The notes: generated by a model from the letters alone, not told the origin. A stretch of DNA of 64,000 bases from an uncultured Candidatus Saccharibacteria bacterium (GCA_947304155.1 CAMZAD010000002.1:152647-216646), one strand, 5' to 3'. Numbered from the stretch's first letter, positions 1-9,237 are shown. Numbers and translations are program-made.

Positions 1-573
1 CCAATTATTGCCGGCCTAGTCTTTATGGTGGCATATACAACCGCAAGTTTCAAACGCGAGATGACAAAGAAACGCATGATGGTTTCAGCTACCAGTTATC
101 GTTCAATTAATTCAAAACTTTTGATTTATAACTACGGCATCGCAATGATTTTGCTTGTGATGTATATCGTTTTGGGTTTGATTTTAAATGGCGACATGAT
201 GTTCACGTCCTATGGTTGGCTGATGATTCTCAACGCCGCATTTATGTCGGTTTTTGCAACTACTTTTGCTCTTCTTCTTACTAATCTTCTTCATAGTAAC
301 AATGCTATCCTCGCAGTTGTGAACGTTACGGCAATTGGTTCAAGCTTCCTTGCGGGCGTTTTTGTTCCAATTGAGTGGATGCCAGAAGCAGTCGTGAACC
401 TTGGTCGCATTTTGCCAAGCTACTATTATACAAATAGCAACACAGTTCTTACCAGTATTGAAGAGTTTAATTTTGAGACTCTCCAGCCAGTCTTTATTAA
501 TCTCGCAGTCTTGCTTGGCGCAACAATTATTACGATTATTATAAACAATATTCTCACAAAAAAGCAAAAATAA
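1..573 (+). CDS. ABC-2 type transporter permease, C-terminal part (gene enters from the left edge)
   Basis: Frame is open to base 1; several TM segments; ABC-2 permease-like C-terminus (FLAGVFVPIEWMPEAVVNLGRILPSYYYTN). Confidence 0.75.
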   Translation, partial: PIIAGLVFMVAYTTASFKREMTKKRMMVSATSYRSINSKLLIYNYGIAMILLVMYIVLGLILNGDMMFTSYGWLMILNAAFMSVFATTFALLLTNLLHSNNAILAVVNVTAIGSSFLAGVFVPIEWMPEAVVNLGRILPSYYYTNSNTVLTSIEEFNFETLQPVFINLAVLLGATIITIIINNILTKKQK

Positions 574-583
574 AAAAATAAGC

Positions 584-612
584 TTGACCACTACGCAAAA
601 AAGTGCTATAAG
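584..612 (+). promoter_or_regulatory. Promoter TTGACC-17nt-(TGc)TATAAG, predicted start at about 619
   Basis: -35 at 584-589, -10 at 607-612, 17-nt spacer, extended -10. Confidence 0.75.
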
Positions 613-618
613 AGTAGT

Positions 619-717
619 ATGAGCAATAATAATTTTAATACCAGCATTGTCTACGTCGCCACATTGGAATGGGGCGCCCTTGCTATGCCAAAAATTATTA
701 TCGCGGAAACTGTCTAA
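619..717 (+). CDS. Putative 32-aa leader peptide MSNNNFNTSIVYVATLEWGALAMPKIIIAETV, leaderless
   Basis: ATG is 6 nt after the -10, the same geometry as other genes in the window; followed by an inverted-repeat leader and an MFS gene. Confidence 0.55.
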   Translation: MSNNNFNTSIVYVATLEWGALAMPKIIIAETV

Positions 718-727
718 GTCTTGTAAA

Positions 728-811
728 TCTAGATAAGTTCCAAAAGCGACTTATCTAGAGAAAAATACATCGCCTTTGAAATTTATCTAGCCGTATAAGA
801 AAACGGCTAGA
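728..811 (+). promoter_or_regulatory. Attenuator-like leader with two hairpins and an alternative pairing
   Basis: 728-738 TCTAGATAAGT / 749-759 ACTTATCTAGA; 786-794 TCTAGCCGT / 803-811 ACGGCTAGA; 729-736 CTAGATAA can also pair 783-790 TTATCTAG. Confidence 0.65.
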
Positions 812-849
812 ACTTTTCATACTATATTAACCTAAAGGAGGGTATAAAA

Positions 850-2016
850 ATGAAGAAAGGCAACTCAAAAAGAAACTCGAGATTGGTGATGTTGGAATCC
901 GCTTTGACGGCTGCTATTTTGAGCATCCCAATCATGACCCCGTTCTACAACAGCATCGGCCTCAACCAGGCGGAAATCGCGTTGTCTCAGATCGCATTTA
1001 CGATCGTGGTAATGCTCCTTAATATTCCTCTTGGCTTTGTGGCGGATCGGTTCAGTCGTAAATGGGCGAACGTCATCGGCGACTTCCTTGTCGGCACCGC
1101 GCTCCTGCTCTATTCTAACTCTCATAGCTTTTGGTTTGTTGTCGTCTGTGAATCAATTTGTGGCGTAGGCTGCGCACTCTCTCAGGGTGTTGACTCTACA
1201 CTTTTAAAACATTTCACAGGTAAAACCGACAAATCCGGCAAGTTATTTAAGAACAAGTTTGCGAGGATGAATTCATATAACTATCTCGTCTCGCTCTTAG
1301 TAACTTTGCTCGGTGGTCCAATTGGCGCAATTAGCTTTAGACTTGCTATCGCAGTATCTTCAATTCCATTTTATATTGGCTCGATTGTCAGTATCTTCAT
1401 TGAAGATGATAGTGAGAAACTTGAGGCGAACGAAGCTCCAGTAAAAGACATCGTGAAGCTCGTAAAGCGCAATCTTAAAAACTCAAAGCTTCGTCTTAGA
1501 ATCGCAGCATACGCAGTGTCGTCCGAAGTCACACATGGCATTATCTGGGTATTTACTCCGCTGATGTTAAGTGTGGGTGTGCCGCTTTCAGTCGTCTCGA
1601 TTGGCTGGGTAATAAACAGTCTTGCCTCATTCGTTGGGTCAAGAGCCGCAGAGCGTTATGCTAAGCGATTCAAAGAATGGCAAATCTTTACTATTCCAGT
1701 TGCGCTCGTAGTTTTCGCAAGTTCCGTAATGTTAATTAATCTTAATGCCTTTACGGTCTTCTTCTACGCGCTGTTTGGCCTTGCGCTTGGATGGCGCTCA
1801 GCTACAATGATGCCGTTCGTCAAAGAACACATTAAAGACTCGGAACAGAGCTCAGTAGAATCACTTACTCGAGTTGTATCGCAGCTACTCTATATCTGTG
1901 TTGTGTGGATTATTAACCGCGCTGCCGATATTGAGTTAAGCTACGCACTAGTTGCAACTATTGTAATCTTCGTTCCGCTCGCTATTCCTATCGCTTTGAA
2001 GCTACGCAAGGAATAG
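850..2016 (+). CDS. MFS transporter (drug efflux type)
   Basis: 12-TM-like MFS protein with GFVADRFSRKW motif; strong SD AAAGGAGG at 835-842. Confidence 0.85.
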   Translation: MKKGNSKRNSRLVMLESALTAAILSIPIMTPFYNSIGLNQAEIALSQIAFTIVVMLLNIPLGFVADRFSRKWANVIGDFLVGTALLLYSNSHSFWFVVVCESICGVGCALSQGVDSTLLKHFTGKTDKSGKLFKNKFARMNSYNYLVSLLVTLLGGPIGAISFRLAIAVSSIPFYIGSIVSIFIEDDSEKLEANEAPVKDIVKLVKRNLKNSKLRLRIAAYAVSSEVTHGIIWVFTPLMLSVGVPLSVVSIGWVINSLASFVGSRAAERYAKRFKEWQIFTIPVALVVFASSVMLINLNAFTVFFYALFGLALGWRSATMMPFVKEHIKDSEQSSVESLTRVVSQLLYICVVWIINRAADIELSYALVATIVIFVPLAIPIALKLRKE

Positions 2017-2020
2017 AAAG

Positions 2021-2050
2021 AAGCCTCGGCGAACTTTGCCGGGGCTTTTT
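2021..2050 (+). terminator. Rho-independent terminator
   Basis: AAGCCTCGGC..GCCGGGGCTTTTT. Confidence 0.8.
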
Positions 2051-2136
2051 GTGGACTTAAAGCATAAGAAAAACGTTGCAAAAAACCATAACCTTTGCTA
2101 CATTTAAAATAAGCATAATTGGAGTGTGCTATAAAT

Positions 2137-3891
2137 ATGGGAAAAACTGCGAAACGATTCGTTATTGTTGCACTTTTCTGGGCAGTGCTTTCTTTTGCAT
2201 TTACACAAAATGTTTCCGCTGCCGACGTTTCGGGTAATTTTACTGTCACTGAGGCACACCTTTATCGTGGCAAGACTAATGGCTATGAACTTAGCGCCGA
2301 AAATGGCGTTGCTGCTGGCACGACCTTCCACGCAATCATTAAGTGGGAATATAATTCAGAAATGCCAATCGCCGATGGCGACACTGTCTCATTTAATTTT
2401 GGTACTGGCGATGTTAATACTGTTGGCACGCATTATACAATTAGGGATAGCAAAGACCTTGATATTATCTCTGAAAATGATGAAAAAATCGGCGTCTGGA
2501 GTGTAAAAAATAAGAAAATCTACATTAAATTTTCTGATGCATCGGTTGGGAAATATTCGCTCTCCGGTGTAATTAGTACCGCACCTGATAGCTATGCCAC
2601 CTCATGTATTGCAACAGACAAGCTCGTGAAATTCATTATTGCAGACAAAGAAGTTGAGTTTACGAAATTAAAAAGCACTAGCCTAGGTAAACTTTCTGAT
2701 ACCTATACTGTTGGAAATATTGCAACAAATGGCATGATTTATCATGTCTATCATTCTCCTGGTATTACGATGAATGAAATGTATATTGGTAACGGCCAGA
2801 CTCCACTAAGTAATAAGGCAAAATTCTCAAGCCTTTCGTATGAGGCTACGTTTAGTAATCAAGCAACAAGTATCAATGCCTATGTCTTTGCCGTGGCATC
2901 AATCCCAAGATTATTAACAGACACCAGTGGTGGCGCTGCAAAAGACAGTATCTGGCTTAATATTACTAGCTTATTTAGGAAGAAAACTCAAGCCGCCGGC
3001 CAAAGTTATGATGATTTTTACAATAGTTTGTCCGATAGGGAATATGGAATCTACTCTTATAGTGATGGCCGCAAAAGTGTCGCAGTGAAGCTCGGCTCGC
3101 AACCAAGCGACATTACGTACGCTGAAGCGATAACTGCCTCAAAGAAGAACTATTCTCGTCTCAGCAACGCCTATCCGTCTCTTCCAGAAGCCGCAGATTT
3201 AATTAATATTCTTGATGACCCAAATAATGTCGCGGGCGGCAAAGTTTTACACTTCGCAGTTCAAGTCAATGAAGAAATTCCAACGTCCACAACTAGCGCA
3301 ACAGTTGTAAATACGGTTAAATACGACTATGAGAATGACTCAGACGAGAGTGATTATAGTAAGGAAAATGACATCAATATTAGCTTAGGTGTAGCGACCG
3401 CTACGATTAATGAGAGGGAATTGTCTGACGACGAATCTGATGAAGATGCGGAAGATGGTAACCAAGATGCAAACGACGAAAACAATGACACTCAGAATAC
3501 TCCACAAGTTGGTAGCACTAGTGGCACTTCGGGCAACCAGAATTCCGGCTCAAATTCAAACAATACAGCTTCAAATAATAGCGTGAGCCAGAGTTTTGCG
3601 GAAATCTTCAATACGGTTGCTGAATTGATTACTGAAAATACAACAGAAAGCACAATCGAAGGTGTGAAAGAAATAATCGATACTGCCGAAGTTCCTGACT
3701 CGGACAAAAAGGATGAAAAATCTGCAAAAGATCTCTTGAAACAAACTGGCACTACCGGCATTAAACTCGGCGGTAAAAGTGATGACGATTCGAATAGTAA
3801 AAACCTCTGGATTTTCTGGCTAATTATCTTATTAATCATCATTACTTATATTCTTTATCGTCGCGAAACTCGCCCACGCAGAGGTGAATAA
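2137..3891 (+). CDS. Secreted, membrane-anchored surface protein
   Basis: Signal peptide MGKTAKRFVIVALFWAVLSFAFTQNVSAAD; Asn/Ser/Asp-rich stalk; C-terminal TM then RRETRPRRGE. ATG 2137 preferred over 2119 because GGAG lies upstream. Confidence 0.75.
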   Translation: MGKTAKRFVIVALFWAVLSFAFTQNVSAADVSGNFTVTEAHLYRGKTNGYELSAENGVAAGTTFHAIIKWEYNSEMPIADGDTVSFNFGTGDVNTVGTHYTIRDSKDLDIISENDEKIGVWSVKNKKIYIKFSDASVGKYSLSGVISTAPDSYATSCIATDKLVKFIIADKEVEFTKLKSTSLGKLSDTYTVGNIATNGMIYHVYHSPGITMNEMYIGNGQTPLSNKAKFSSLSYEATFSNQATSINAYVFAVASIPRLLTDTSGGAAKDSIWLNITSLFRKKTQAAGQSYDDFYNSLSDREYGIYSYSDGRKSVAVKLGSQPSDITYAEAITASKKNYSRLSNAYPSLPEAADLINILDDPNNVAGGKVLHFAVQVNEEIPTSTTSATVVNTVKYDYENDSDESDYSKENDINISLGVATATINERELSDDESDEDAEDGNQDANDENNDTQNTPQVGSTSGTSGNQNSGSNSNNTASNNSVSQSFAEIFNTVAELITENTTESTIEGVKEIIDTAEVPDSDKKDEKSAKDLLKQTGTTGIKLGGKSDDDSNSKNLWIFWLIILLIIITYILYRRETRPRRGE

Positions 3892-4427
3892 TGAAACTGT
3901 TTTTAGTTAGGCACGGTCAAACCAATTGGAATATTCGCAAAATCGCTCAGGGGCGAACCGATATTCCACTCAATGAAACTGGCATTGCGCAGGCGGAGGA
4001 GCTGCGAGATAAGATTAAAGATCGGAAATTCGATGTCTGTTTTACGTCGCCACTAATTCGCGCTAAACAAACAGCTGAAATTTTGGTTAACGGAAAATGT
4101 CCAATTATTGTAGATGACCTTTTGATGGAACGTAGCTTTGGTAAGTTTGAAGGGACAAGTCCGAGCTATGAAGACTGGGTTATGCCATGGACCTTTGGCT
4201 ACAATAATGACGAACTCCAGATGGAACCGCTTGAACATCTTTTTACTCGTACGAAGAAATTCTTAGAGAAAGTTAAGGCTACCTATCCGGACGACGCTAG
4301 AATTCTAGTTGTGAGCCATGGTGGCACGCTAAAAACGATGCACTATAATATTGTCGGCTATGACGAACATACAAACATCATTGATGTGCATTTTCACAAC
4401 GGTGATTTGTATGAATATGAGATCTAG
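3891..4427 (+). CDS. Histidine phosphatase / phosphoglycerate mutase family
   Basis: LVRHGQTNWN motif; VVSHGGT. Confidence 0.9.
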   Translation: MKLFLVRHGQTNWNIRKIAQGRTDIPLNETGIAQAEELRDKIKDRKFDVCFTSPLIRAKQTAEILVNGKCPIIVDDLLMERSFGKFEGTSPSYEDWVMPWTFGYNNDELQMEPLEHLFTRTKKFLEKVKATYPDDARILVVSHGGTLKTMHYNIVGYDEHTNIIDVHFHNGDLYEYEI

Positions 4428-4456
4428 CGCATCGTATCTGTAAAAGAGTAAGCGTC

Positions 4457-4485
4457 TTGACTTTTTTGCAAAAATATGCTACAAT
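4457..4485 (+). promoter_or_regulatory. Promoter TTGACT-17nt-(TGc)TACAAT
   Basis: -35 4457-4462, -10 4480-4485. Confidence 0.75.
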
Positions 4486-4490
4486 ACAAG

Positions 4491-4605
4491 GATAAAGCCA
4501 AATTAAAAAGACTTTATCGAACATCATAAATAGTTTTCGAGAGAAATCTCTTTTTTGCCTGTTTTGAGTTGGCTCAGAGTGAGGGGGTTCTGAGCCGGCT
4601 CAAAA
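4491..4605 (+). promoter_or_regulatory. Structured 5' UTR, ~185 nt in total up to the ATG
   Basis: GATAAAG/CTTTATC (4491-4497/4512-4518); GAGA-GAAA-TCTC then T6 (4539-4556); 17-bp stem 4562-4578/4589-4605. Confidence 0.65.
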
Positions 4606-4676
4606 ACGAGCTGGACTTTAGGACCGAGAGTGGCCCAATTTACCGGCCCGGATTAGGGCAGAAAAGGAGGTTGCAT

Positions 4677-5276
4677 ATGGCAACACAAAGAATATTTGTT
4701 GGTAACACGAACGGCGAAAGAGTAAATGTAGGTAATGCAATGAGTACCACCTACACTTACAATCCAGAGACCAAGGTCTTAAAGGTCTTTTGGAAACGGG
4801 GTGAGCCCGTCGTTATGCAAAATGTCGCCGAGGGGGAACTCATTTGGGTGAACTGCAATGGAAGTATTCCTGATGTAAAGCGAGCAAAGCTTCCGCGCAG
4901 GAAGGCTGATTGTCTGGCCTGGTTGCTTGATTTTCCTAAGGAAACTCGTGTCCACTCGAAAGAGGAATACGAGAATCTCCTCGATCGCCAGCGCGAAGAG
5001 TGCTACTGGTGGAATTACCAGGAGTATGCATGCAATGACGAACGGTGGGGGATAACCCTATGCAACAGACCGGACTGCGGTGGCGTATGTCACATTGCAT
5101 GTTTCATCTCTGACGCCGCAGCTGAGAACAAAGAAACTGTAAAACAGATTCTCAAAGCTTGGGATGAAATCAGATGGATGTACTTCCCGAAAGATTTTGT
5201 TCAAGGCGTCCTCAGGGACAGATTCGGTTTTTCCGAATTTGATCTTCAGGAGGTTGACTCCTATATCGGAAACTAA
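4677..5276 (+). CDS. Hypothetical protein, 199 aa
   Basis: AGGAGGT SD just upstream of ATG; own promoter and terminator; no family recognised. Confidence 0.75.
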   Translation: MATQRIFVGNTNGERVNVGNAMSTTYTYNPETKVLKVFWKRGEPVVMQNVAEGELIWVNCNGSIPDVKRAKLPRRKADCLAWLLDFPKETRVHSKEEYENLLDRQREECYWWNYQEYACNDERWGITLCNRPDCGGVCHIACFISDAAAENKETVKQILKAWDEIRWMYFPKDFVQGVLRDRFGFSEFDLQEVDSYIGN

Positions 5277-5284
5277 TGTTCTAC

Positions 5285-5314
5285 CCCCGGACTTCGGTCC
5301 GGGGCGCTTTTTTT
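5285..5314 (+). terminator. Rho-independent terminator
   Basis: CCCCGGAC-ttcg-GTCCGGGG then T7. Confidence 0.9.
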
Positions 5315-5403
5315 ATTCCGTGCCAGAATAACGTTGTTATATTTTATTGAAAATAAATTCAACTAATATATTTTTAAAAACAAAAAAGCCCCGAAGGGTT
5401 TTG

Positions 5404-5479
5404 TGGTGGCGCCGACTGGACTTGAACCAGTGACACGCGGCTCTTCAGGCCGCTGCTCTACCAGCTGAGCTACAGCGCC
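5404..5479 (-). tRNA. tRNA-Phe (GAA)
   Basis: Cloverleaf; loop CTGAAGA; GGCGCTG/CGGCGCC acceptor; CCA encoded. Confidence 0.93.
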
Positions 5480-5603
5480 AACGGAATCTTTTTCTATTAT
5501 AGCATAATCTATCTTAATATCAACTATAATTTCCGCGGAGTTAAATGCAGGAATGCCTGTTGAAAAAATTGACAAAACATAGTGTTTATGCTATAATAGA
5601 TAT

Positions 5604-5861
5604 ATGGATAAAATGAAACAAGAAATCGAGAATATTAAAGCTCGTAATAAACGCGTTGAACTTGATAAGGCATGGGAGACTAGTTGGATTCGCAGAATCT
5701 GTATTATGATCTTAACCTATATTATCGTTGTTATTTACTCATTTGTGATTAAAAATACCGATAATATCTTCTTAAGTTCACTCGTCCCAGTTATTGGTTT
5801 TACGCTCTCAACACTTTCCTTGAAAGCTGTTCGTAAAATCTGGGAAAAGTCTGTAAAATAA
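5604..5861 (+). CDS. Small membrane protein, 85 aa
   Basis: TTGACA-17-TATAAT, ATG 6 nt after the -10; two TM segments. Confidence 0.75.
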   Translation: MDKMKQEIENIKARNKRVELDKAWETSWIRRICIMILTYIIVVIYSFVIKNTDNIFLSSLVPVIGFTLSTLSLKAVRKIWEKSVK

Positions 5862-5880
5862 CTCATATTCAGAGTTTTAA

Positions 5881-5910
5881 AAAGAATCCGGGAAAACCGG
5901 GTTCTTTTTT
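5881..5910 (+). terminator. Rho-independent terminator
   Basis: AAAGAATCCGG-gaaaa-CCGGGTTCTTTTTT. Confidence 0.9.
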
Positions 5911-5990
5911 GCAGACCTTATTGGTTTCAAGGCAGCCTCTAAAATCATCTCGTGGACGAAAAAGAAAATTCATTATATAATATATTTACT

Positions 5991-7295
5991 ATGAAAAAAT
6001 TTAATACATCCCCAATTTCTGGTATGCAAGAGCTGACTCCAGCTAAGCAGGCCATTTTCGACAAACTTAAAAACGAGATTGCTGGGGTGTATCATGCGCA
6101 CGGTTTTCTCTCTATCGAGACGCCAATTATTGACCGCACCGAGATTCTTCTCGCAAAGGCCGGCGGCGATACTGAGAAACAGATTTACAAGGTCGTAAAA
6201 ACGGCCGAGACTGCGGATGATGCGGACCAAGCACTCCGCTTCGACCATACCGTACCTCTCGCGCGCTATGTTGTTGAACACGAAAATGATTTAACTTTTC
6301 CATTTAAAGTCACTCAAATCGGCCGCAACTTCCGTGGTGAACGCGCCCAAAGAGGTCGTTTCCGCGAGTTTTATCAACTCGACGTTGATGTGATTGGTCG
6401 CGACAACCTTAGTGTTGCTTATGATGCCGAAGTAATTAAGACCGCTTACGACGCTTACTCAAAGTTTATTAAGGCGGAAGCAAAAATCCGCGTTTCAAAC
6501 CGTAAAATCTTGACTGGTCTCCTTCAAGAGCTCGGCCTTAGCGCAAAGTCGGAAGATATTTTTGGCGTAATTGACCACGCTGAAAAAGTCCCAAAAGAGA
6601 AGACTCTTGCCGCCTTTGAAGAGCTTTGCCTCAGTAATAATGAAATTGAAACTCTAACTAAGTTCATGGCGATTAACGGCGATAAGGAACAAGTTGTTGC
6701 TGGACTTAAAGCGCTAAACATTACAAATGAAATCTTCACGCTTGGCGTGGAAGAGCTTGAAACTGTCCTAGGCTTGCTTGAAATGCAAGGCCTTAAGGGA
6801 ACCGCAATCGGCGACATGTTGATTGTTCGTGGTCTTGATTACTACACTGGCACCGTTTTTGAAACCTTCCTGCCAGAATATCGCGAAATCGGTTCAATCT
6901 GCTCTGGCGGTCGCTACGAAAACCTCGCCAGCAATTATACGGACCAAAAATTCCCAGGCGTTGGTGCTTCAATCGGCCTTACTAGACTCTTCTCGGTCCT
7001 TGGTGAAAACAATCTTATCGACCTCGAAGCTGAAAAACCAATCGACCTCGTTTTGATTCCATTCTCAACTCAAGAATATAGCTACACGATTGAACTCGCA
7101 AACAAACTTCGTGGCTGCGGCAAATCTGTTGATATTAACTTCACTGATAAAAAAGTTGGCGATAAATTCACCTACGCTGCAAAAATTGCTAAATTCGCCT
7201 CTGTTATTGGCGGAAACGAAGTTGAAACTGGAAACATTGAAGTCAAAAATCTCGAGACCAGCGAAAAACTAAAACTCGAAGATTATATTAGATAA
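5991..7295 (+). CDS. hisS: Histidine--tRNA ligase
   Basis: Class II aaRS motifs (FRGERAQRGRFREFYQLDVDVIG; RGLDYYTGTVFE); ATG 5991 rather than upstream GTG. Confidence 0.93.
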   Translation: MKKFNTSPISGMQELTPAKQAIFDKLKNEIAGVYHAHGFLSIETPIIDRTEILLAKAGGDTEKQIYKVVKTAETADDADQALRFDHTVPLARYVVEHENDLTFPFKVTQIGRNFRGERAQRGRFREFYQLDVDVIGRDNLSVAYDAEVIKTAYDAYSKFIKAEAKIRVSNRKILTGLLQELGLSAKSEDIFGVIDHAEKVPKEKTLAAFEELCLSNNEIETLTKFMAINGDKEQVVAGLKALNITNEIFTLGVEELETVLGLLEMQGLKGTAIGDMLIVRGLDYYTGTVFETFLPEYREIGSICSGGRYENLASNYTDQKFPGVGASIGLTRLFSVLGENNLIDLEAEKPIDLVLIPFSTQEYSYTIELANKLRGCGKSVDINFTDKKVGDKFTYAAKIAKFASVIGGNEVETGNIEVKNLETSEKLKLEDYIR

Positions 7296-7897
7296 TGCCT
7301 AGTCGCAAACATGAGCTTGATCAACACTTCTTAAAATCGCCAAGGTTGGCGCTGATGTTGATTGGGCATTCAAATATCCGCAAAAACGACACGGTAGTAG
7401 AGATTGGTGCTGGCTCAGGCGTGATTACGACCGCGCTAAGTAAGCGTTGTAAAAAGGTTATTGCAATTGAGCCAGACCATGAAACGGCCTTGAAACTTCG
7501 CCAAAATCTTTCACGCTACCAGATTGAAAACGTCGAAATTATTGAGAAAGATTTTCATGACGTGAAGCTTCCGACTGAACCCTATAAGGTCTTTGCAAAC
7601 CCGCCATTTCGCTTTAGTGCCGAGATTTTCTACTGGCTTTTGGACCTCGAAAACCAGGATGGCCAGATTATTGAGAAAAACTCGAAGAATCATCAATCGC
7701 CAAAGTCTATCTATCTGATTTTGCAAAAGCAACTCGCTCTGAAATTACTTTTGACGGACCGTCATTATACTAGCCAGCTCGGGAAAATCTTAACTAAGCG
7801 TTATCAAACCAAAATTCGCTACCCACTAAAAGCCGACGACTTTACTCCGCCGCCGGCTGTCCCTACAGTGCTTTTTGAAGCTAAAATTATTTCTTAG
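7295..7897 (+). CDS. rRNA adenine N6-methyltransferase family (KsgA/Erm-like), short
   Basis: ELDQHFLKSP, VVEIGAGSGVIT, catalytic FANPPF motif. Confidence 0.8.
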   Translation: MPSRKHELDQHFLKSPRLALMLIGHSNIRKNDTVVEIGAGSGVITTALSKRCKKVIAIEPDHETALKLRQNLSRYQIENVEIIEKDFHDVKLPTEPYKVFANPPFRFSAEIFYWLLDLENQDGQIIEKNSKNHQSPKSIYLILQKQLALKLLLTDRHYTSQLGKILTKRYQTKIRYPLKADDFTPPPAVPTVLFEAKIIS

Positions 7898-8627
7898 AGC
7901 TAAGTCCAGTATCGAAATACATCTTCACGTATTCCCAACCCCAGCTTGGATCAAATCCACCAGGTTGGTAATCATTGAATTGGAAGAATGGCAAGCCAGC
8001 TGCGCCAGCTTTTTCCATCACCTTTACTGCCTTCTTGGTATTCTCTTGTACCTTGCTGAGCATCTTGTTGTTCTTATAACAATCCTCAAAGCTGTCGCCA
8101 AGGCCAATCTCTTTACCGATATTGAGCCAATAATCATCTGTAATGTCGGTCATCATTGGTGAATTCTTAGAGTTGCCGATACCCTTTGAGTGATAGTCCT
8201 CGTTAAGCGCGGTCATTACAGCATGGTAGTAATCCCAGAAACGGTCCTCTTCGGTTGCACAGAGGATTGCCTCGGCTGAACGCGTAGAGTAGTTAGACCT
8301 AACTGAGCCATACTCATACAAGAAGTCTGTAATGCGCATCTCGTAAATTACATCATTTTCCTCGAGATACTTCTCAAATTCATCTTGTGCGCTCATAATT
8401 GCACGCGAGAAATAATCACAATACGGGCACATCACATCTGTTGTCATTATAAAGTGATTCTTTGCATCGCGCTTGCCGATTGTTGTACGGTAGTCCCATA
8501 CCATCGACAAATTCTCTTTCTTTGGGATATTAATTGCAACCACCAAAATTAATAACGCAATCACGCCAAAAAGCGTCGCAATGCGGACAATCGTACCAAT
8601 TTTCGAGCCACTATCTTCAGTTTCCAT
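7887..8627 (-). CDS. Membrane-anchored DsbA-like thioredoxin-fold protein
   Basis: N-terminal TM; DVMCPYCDYF CxxC active site; start METEDSG with AAAGGA SD. Confidence 0.82.
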   Translation of the reverse strand: METEDSGSKIGTIVRIATLFGVIALLILVVAINIPKKENLSMVWDYRTTIGKRDAKNHFIMTTDVMCPYCDYFSRAIMSAQDEFEKYLEENDVIYEMRITDFLYEYGSVRSNYSTRSAEAILCATEEDRFWDYYHAVMTALNEDYHSKGIGNSKNSPMMTDITDDYWLNIGKEIGLGDSFEDCYKNNKMLSKVQENTKKAVKVMEKAGAAGLPFFQFNDYQPGGFDPSWGWEYVKMYFDTGLSSKK

Positions 8628-9237
8628 CTTTTGTTCCTTTCTTTTTCTTATAACGTTCTTCCATGATGATGGCGTAAGTTTCAAATCCCACCTTCTTAAA
8701 CGCGAATAGCGCAATGACAATAGATGCAAGCGTTAAAATCCAGCTCACTGTCCCAACCATCGCCATACCAGATGAGCCAGCGATAGAAACGAGCACTGGA
8801 GCTAAGATTGTGGTGCCACAAGTTGGGCAGCCCGAGCTAAGCACAATTAAACCAGTAATAATTCCGGCGTTCTGGAGGTTAGTCGAGTCTTTGCGATATT
8901 TATAAACGAAGATAACGAGACTGAGTATTGTTGCCTGGAGTAAAGACATAAAGAAGATGAAGAACCAGTCAATAAAGTTGCGATTTACTCCAAAAATCCC
9001 AAGGAATGCGTCACGTAGAATCATCATTTTTCCGCCAAAGTTAGCGTGGGCAAGCAGCGAGAATGCTGCCGAGCCGCCAGTAAGCAGGTTTAAAAGCATT
9101 CCAAAAACAAAAAAGATTACAAAAAAGGGAATCAAGAAGCGTTTCTTCTTGGTTGCCAAGATGGCTCCATAAAAAGCCAGCTTTAACTCATCGAACCATC
9201 TCTGGATCATTGAATAAAATTTTTTACCTCCACTCAT
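8617..9237 (-). CDS. Polytopic membrane protein with CPTC motif
   Basis: SSGCPTCGTTILAP within TM segments; overlaps the DsbA-like gene; -10 TACAAT 6 nt upstream of ATG. Confidence 0.7.
   Translation of the reverse strand: MSGGKKFYSMIQRWFDELKLAFYGAILATKKKRFLIPFFVIFFVFGMLLNLLTGGSAAFSLLAHANFGGKMMILRDAFLGIFGVNRNFIDWFFIFFMSLLQATILSLVIFVYKYRKDSTNLQNAGIITGLIVLSSGCPTCGTTILAPVLVSIAGSSGMAMVGTVSWILTLASIVIALFAFKKVGFETYAIIMEERYKKKKGTKDGN

Noticed and set aside
2119-2136. Start of the surface protein at ATG 2119
   Set aside because: GGAG lies inside this stretch at a suitable distance from ATG 2137, and the signal peptide begins properly at MGKTAKRF.
5363-5575. Minus ORF 5363-5575
   Set aside because: It reads through tRNA-Phe; the AQLVEQRPEEPRVTGSSPVGAT-type peptide is a well-known tRNA-derived artefact.
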